Shown: positions 13,006-13,909 of the stretch, piece by piece
Layout: each line of letters starts with the position of its first letter
How positions within the stretch are numbered: the stretch's first letter is position 1
Origin: Ga0077527 sp038316355
Lineage (GTDB): Bacteria > Pseudomonadota > Gammaproteobacteria > Burkholderiales > SG8-41
Assembly: GCA_038316355.1 (NCBI GenBank)
Contig: JBBQAO010000094.1
Span: forward strand, 1-13,909
Length of the DNA: 13,909 nucleotides
Direction of reading: 5' to 3'
Program-made: the position numbers and the translations under genes
Notes under the pieces: generated by a model
What the model saw: the letters and a program-made list of their open reading frames with translations, nothing else
The model's database searches: none
What the model was told of the DNA's origin: nothing

Positions 13006-13909
13006 TTACCGGCCGCCGTTACATCTGAATGCGCCCATCGCCCCGGTAAATCCGCACGACAGCGTCGGATCATCATCGGCTCGCGGCGCCGGCCTGCTGA
13101 CAACACCGATCGACCACAGCAGATCCAGCACGTTACGCTGCGGATTGATTACGTTGATGATCGATGGCACCGTGGTCACCGGTGGAACCGGAGGAATATC
13201 GAATACCGTCAACTGCCCCGGCACATAAGTGATCGTGTAATCCGTCGAAAACAATCCGCTCACGTTGATCCCATATATTCCGGGCGGGGATGTTACGACT
13301 GCCGGCGTATTGAAGAGCAGCGTGCCGCCAAGAGAACCTGCGGTATCGCCCCCACGAAACCCGGCATAGTTCGCACTGAACGGCGGGTTCGGCGTATTTA
13401 TTACACGCGATGCATCATCAGCCGTTACCGAAAGCGGTGCTGTAGTGATCACACCCGTCGTGCTGTCCACATAGGTGATCGCATAGTTGTTGCCGCCGTT
13501 GCCGTCAGCCACGATCAATCCACTGGCTGAGAGGGTTTTGCCGGTGCCGGCATTGCGGTTGTCATAAACTTGCGTTGCCGCCGTGCCGACCGCGTCATAC
13601 AGCGTGCCCGTAACCACTGGTGCCACCGCCGAGGTGGTCGTGCCGTCGTAGACCCGATTGTCCGTCTGCGCCGTTACCGTCAGCGGTGCCGCTGTAATCA
13701 CGCCGGCATTGTTGGCCACATAGTTGATCGCATAGTTATTGCCGCCGTTGCCGTCACTCACCACCAGGCCACTGGCTGAGAGGGTTTTACCGGTGCCGAC
13801 GTGCTTGGTGTCATAGACTTGAGCCGCTGTCGTGCCGACCGCGTCATACAACGTTCCCGCCAGCACCGGGGCCACCGCAGAGGCAACGCTGCCGTCGTAG
13901 ACCCGATTG
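13006..13909 (-). CDS. C-terminal part of a large YDG/MBG-repeat secreted exoprotein (partial)
   Basis: The frame is open from the window edge for 300 codons to the TAA at 13008-13006; the N-terminus lies outside. It shows two near-identical 83-residue YDG-type repeats (NRVYDG... GTLYDAVGT... GTGKTLSASGL... NNYAI.YV... GVIT.APL.VTA). A diverged last MBG-like module follows (SRVINTPNPPFSANYAGF to YTITYVPGQLTVFDIPP), then a short tail. These modules are typical of filamentous-haemagglutinin-like two-partner-secretion adhesins and other giant surface proteins. The last 16 residues hold two cysteines 11 apart (SCGFTGAMGAFRCNGGR), like the HMW1 C-terminal disulfide loop that anchors that adhesin to its TpsB pore. 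No autotransporter barrel follows, which favours two-partner secretion. A GTG that could be called as a start at 13875 is internal to a repeat and is not the real start. An adhesin role is inferred. Confidence 0.88.
   Translation of the reverse strand, partial: NRVYDGSVASAVAPVLAGTLYDAVGTTAAQVYDTKHVGTGKTLSASGLVVSDGNGGNNYAINYVANNAGVITAAPLTVTAQTDNRVYDGTTTSAVAPVVTGTLYDAVGTAATQVYDNRNAGTGKTLSASGLIVADGNGGNNYAITYVDSTTGVITTAPLSVTADDASRVINTPNPPFSANYAGFRGGDTAGSLGGTLLFNTPAVVTSPPGIYGINVSGLFSTDYTITYVPGQLTVFDIPPVPPVTTVPSIINVINPQRNVLDLLWSIGVVSRPAPRADDDPTLSCGFTGAMGAFRCNGGR
13411..13908 (-). repeat. Two tandem 249-bp YDG-type coding repeats
   Basis: The copies span 13908-13660 and 13659-13411, each 83 codons in phase. 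Long identical stretches recur at a constant 249-base offset, for example CCGTCGTAGACCCGATTG at the copy start (13642-13659 and 13891-13908) and ACTGGCTGAGAGGGTTTT (13522-13539 and 13771-13788). Differences are spread as single substitutions. The array very probably continues past the window edge. Such near-identical arrays change copy number by recombination and often collapse in short-read assemblies. Confidence 0.9.

Noticed and set aside
13006..13875. Complete small gene starting with GTG at 13875
   Set aside because: The frame is open beyond it to the window edge and the codons upstream continue the repeat (NRVYDG), so this is an internal codon of a larger gene.

Overview
The window comes from a GC-rich Gram-negative bacterium, most likely a betaproteobacterium (possibly a gammaproteobacterium). 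The reasons are the coding style, signal-peptide and outer-membrane barrel genes, a CIO-type cytochrome bd oxidase, a perfect FNR/Anr box and a YDG/MBG-repeat exoprotein. No RNA gene, insertion sequence, phage gene or CRISPR array was seen. Genes are tightly packed, and no gene-free stretch exceeds about 225 bases.

Left part (1-3719): a two-component system on the minus strand (partial sensor kinase 1-933, OmpR-type regulator 930-1655) diverges from three plus-strand genes for exported proteins. These are a Met/His-rich small protein (1881-2312), a His/Met-tailed periplasmic protein of unknown function (2377-3009) and a methyltransferase with a signal peptide (3048-3719). The shared 225-base intergenic region carries 10-bp-phased direct repeats and an inverted copy, which look like operators of the regulator. 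Met/His clusters in the exported proteins, and a Met/His patch in the sensor's periplasmic loop, suggest a copper or other soft-metal response. That is inference.

Centre (3720-10528): a perfect FNR-type site sits in front of a gene set for an FtsX/LolCE-class ABC transporter (ATPase and permease), a LolA-like periplasmic protein and an outer-membrane barrel. Together they could form a transport route from inner to outer membrane. A Tat-exported three-domain multicopper oxidase follows, with its own likely promoter and a perfect dyad. Next comes an exported metallo-beta-lactamase-fold protein that has lost the first two histidines of its zinc motif. The oxygen-linked regulator site, the copper oxidase and the neighbouring bd oxidase make oxygen/redox physiology the common theme.

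Right part (10529-13909): cydB and cydA (CIO-type, short Q-loop) lie on the minus strand, convergent with the centre genes. Upstream of them, on the same strand, is the C-terminal end of a large repetitive secreted protein with 249-bp tandem YDG/MBG repeats and a terminal cysteine pair that resembles the HMW1-type surface anchor.
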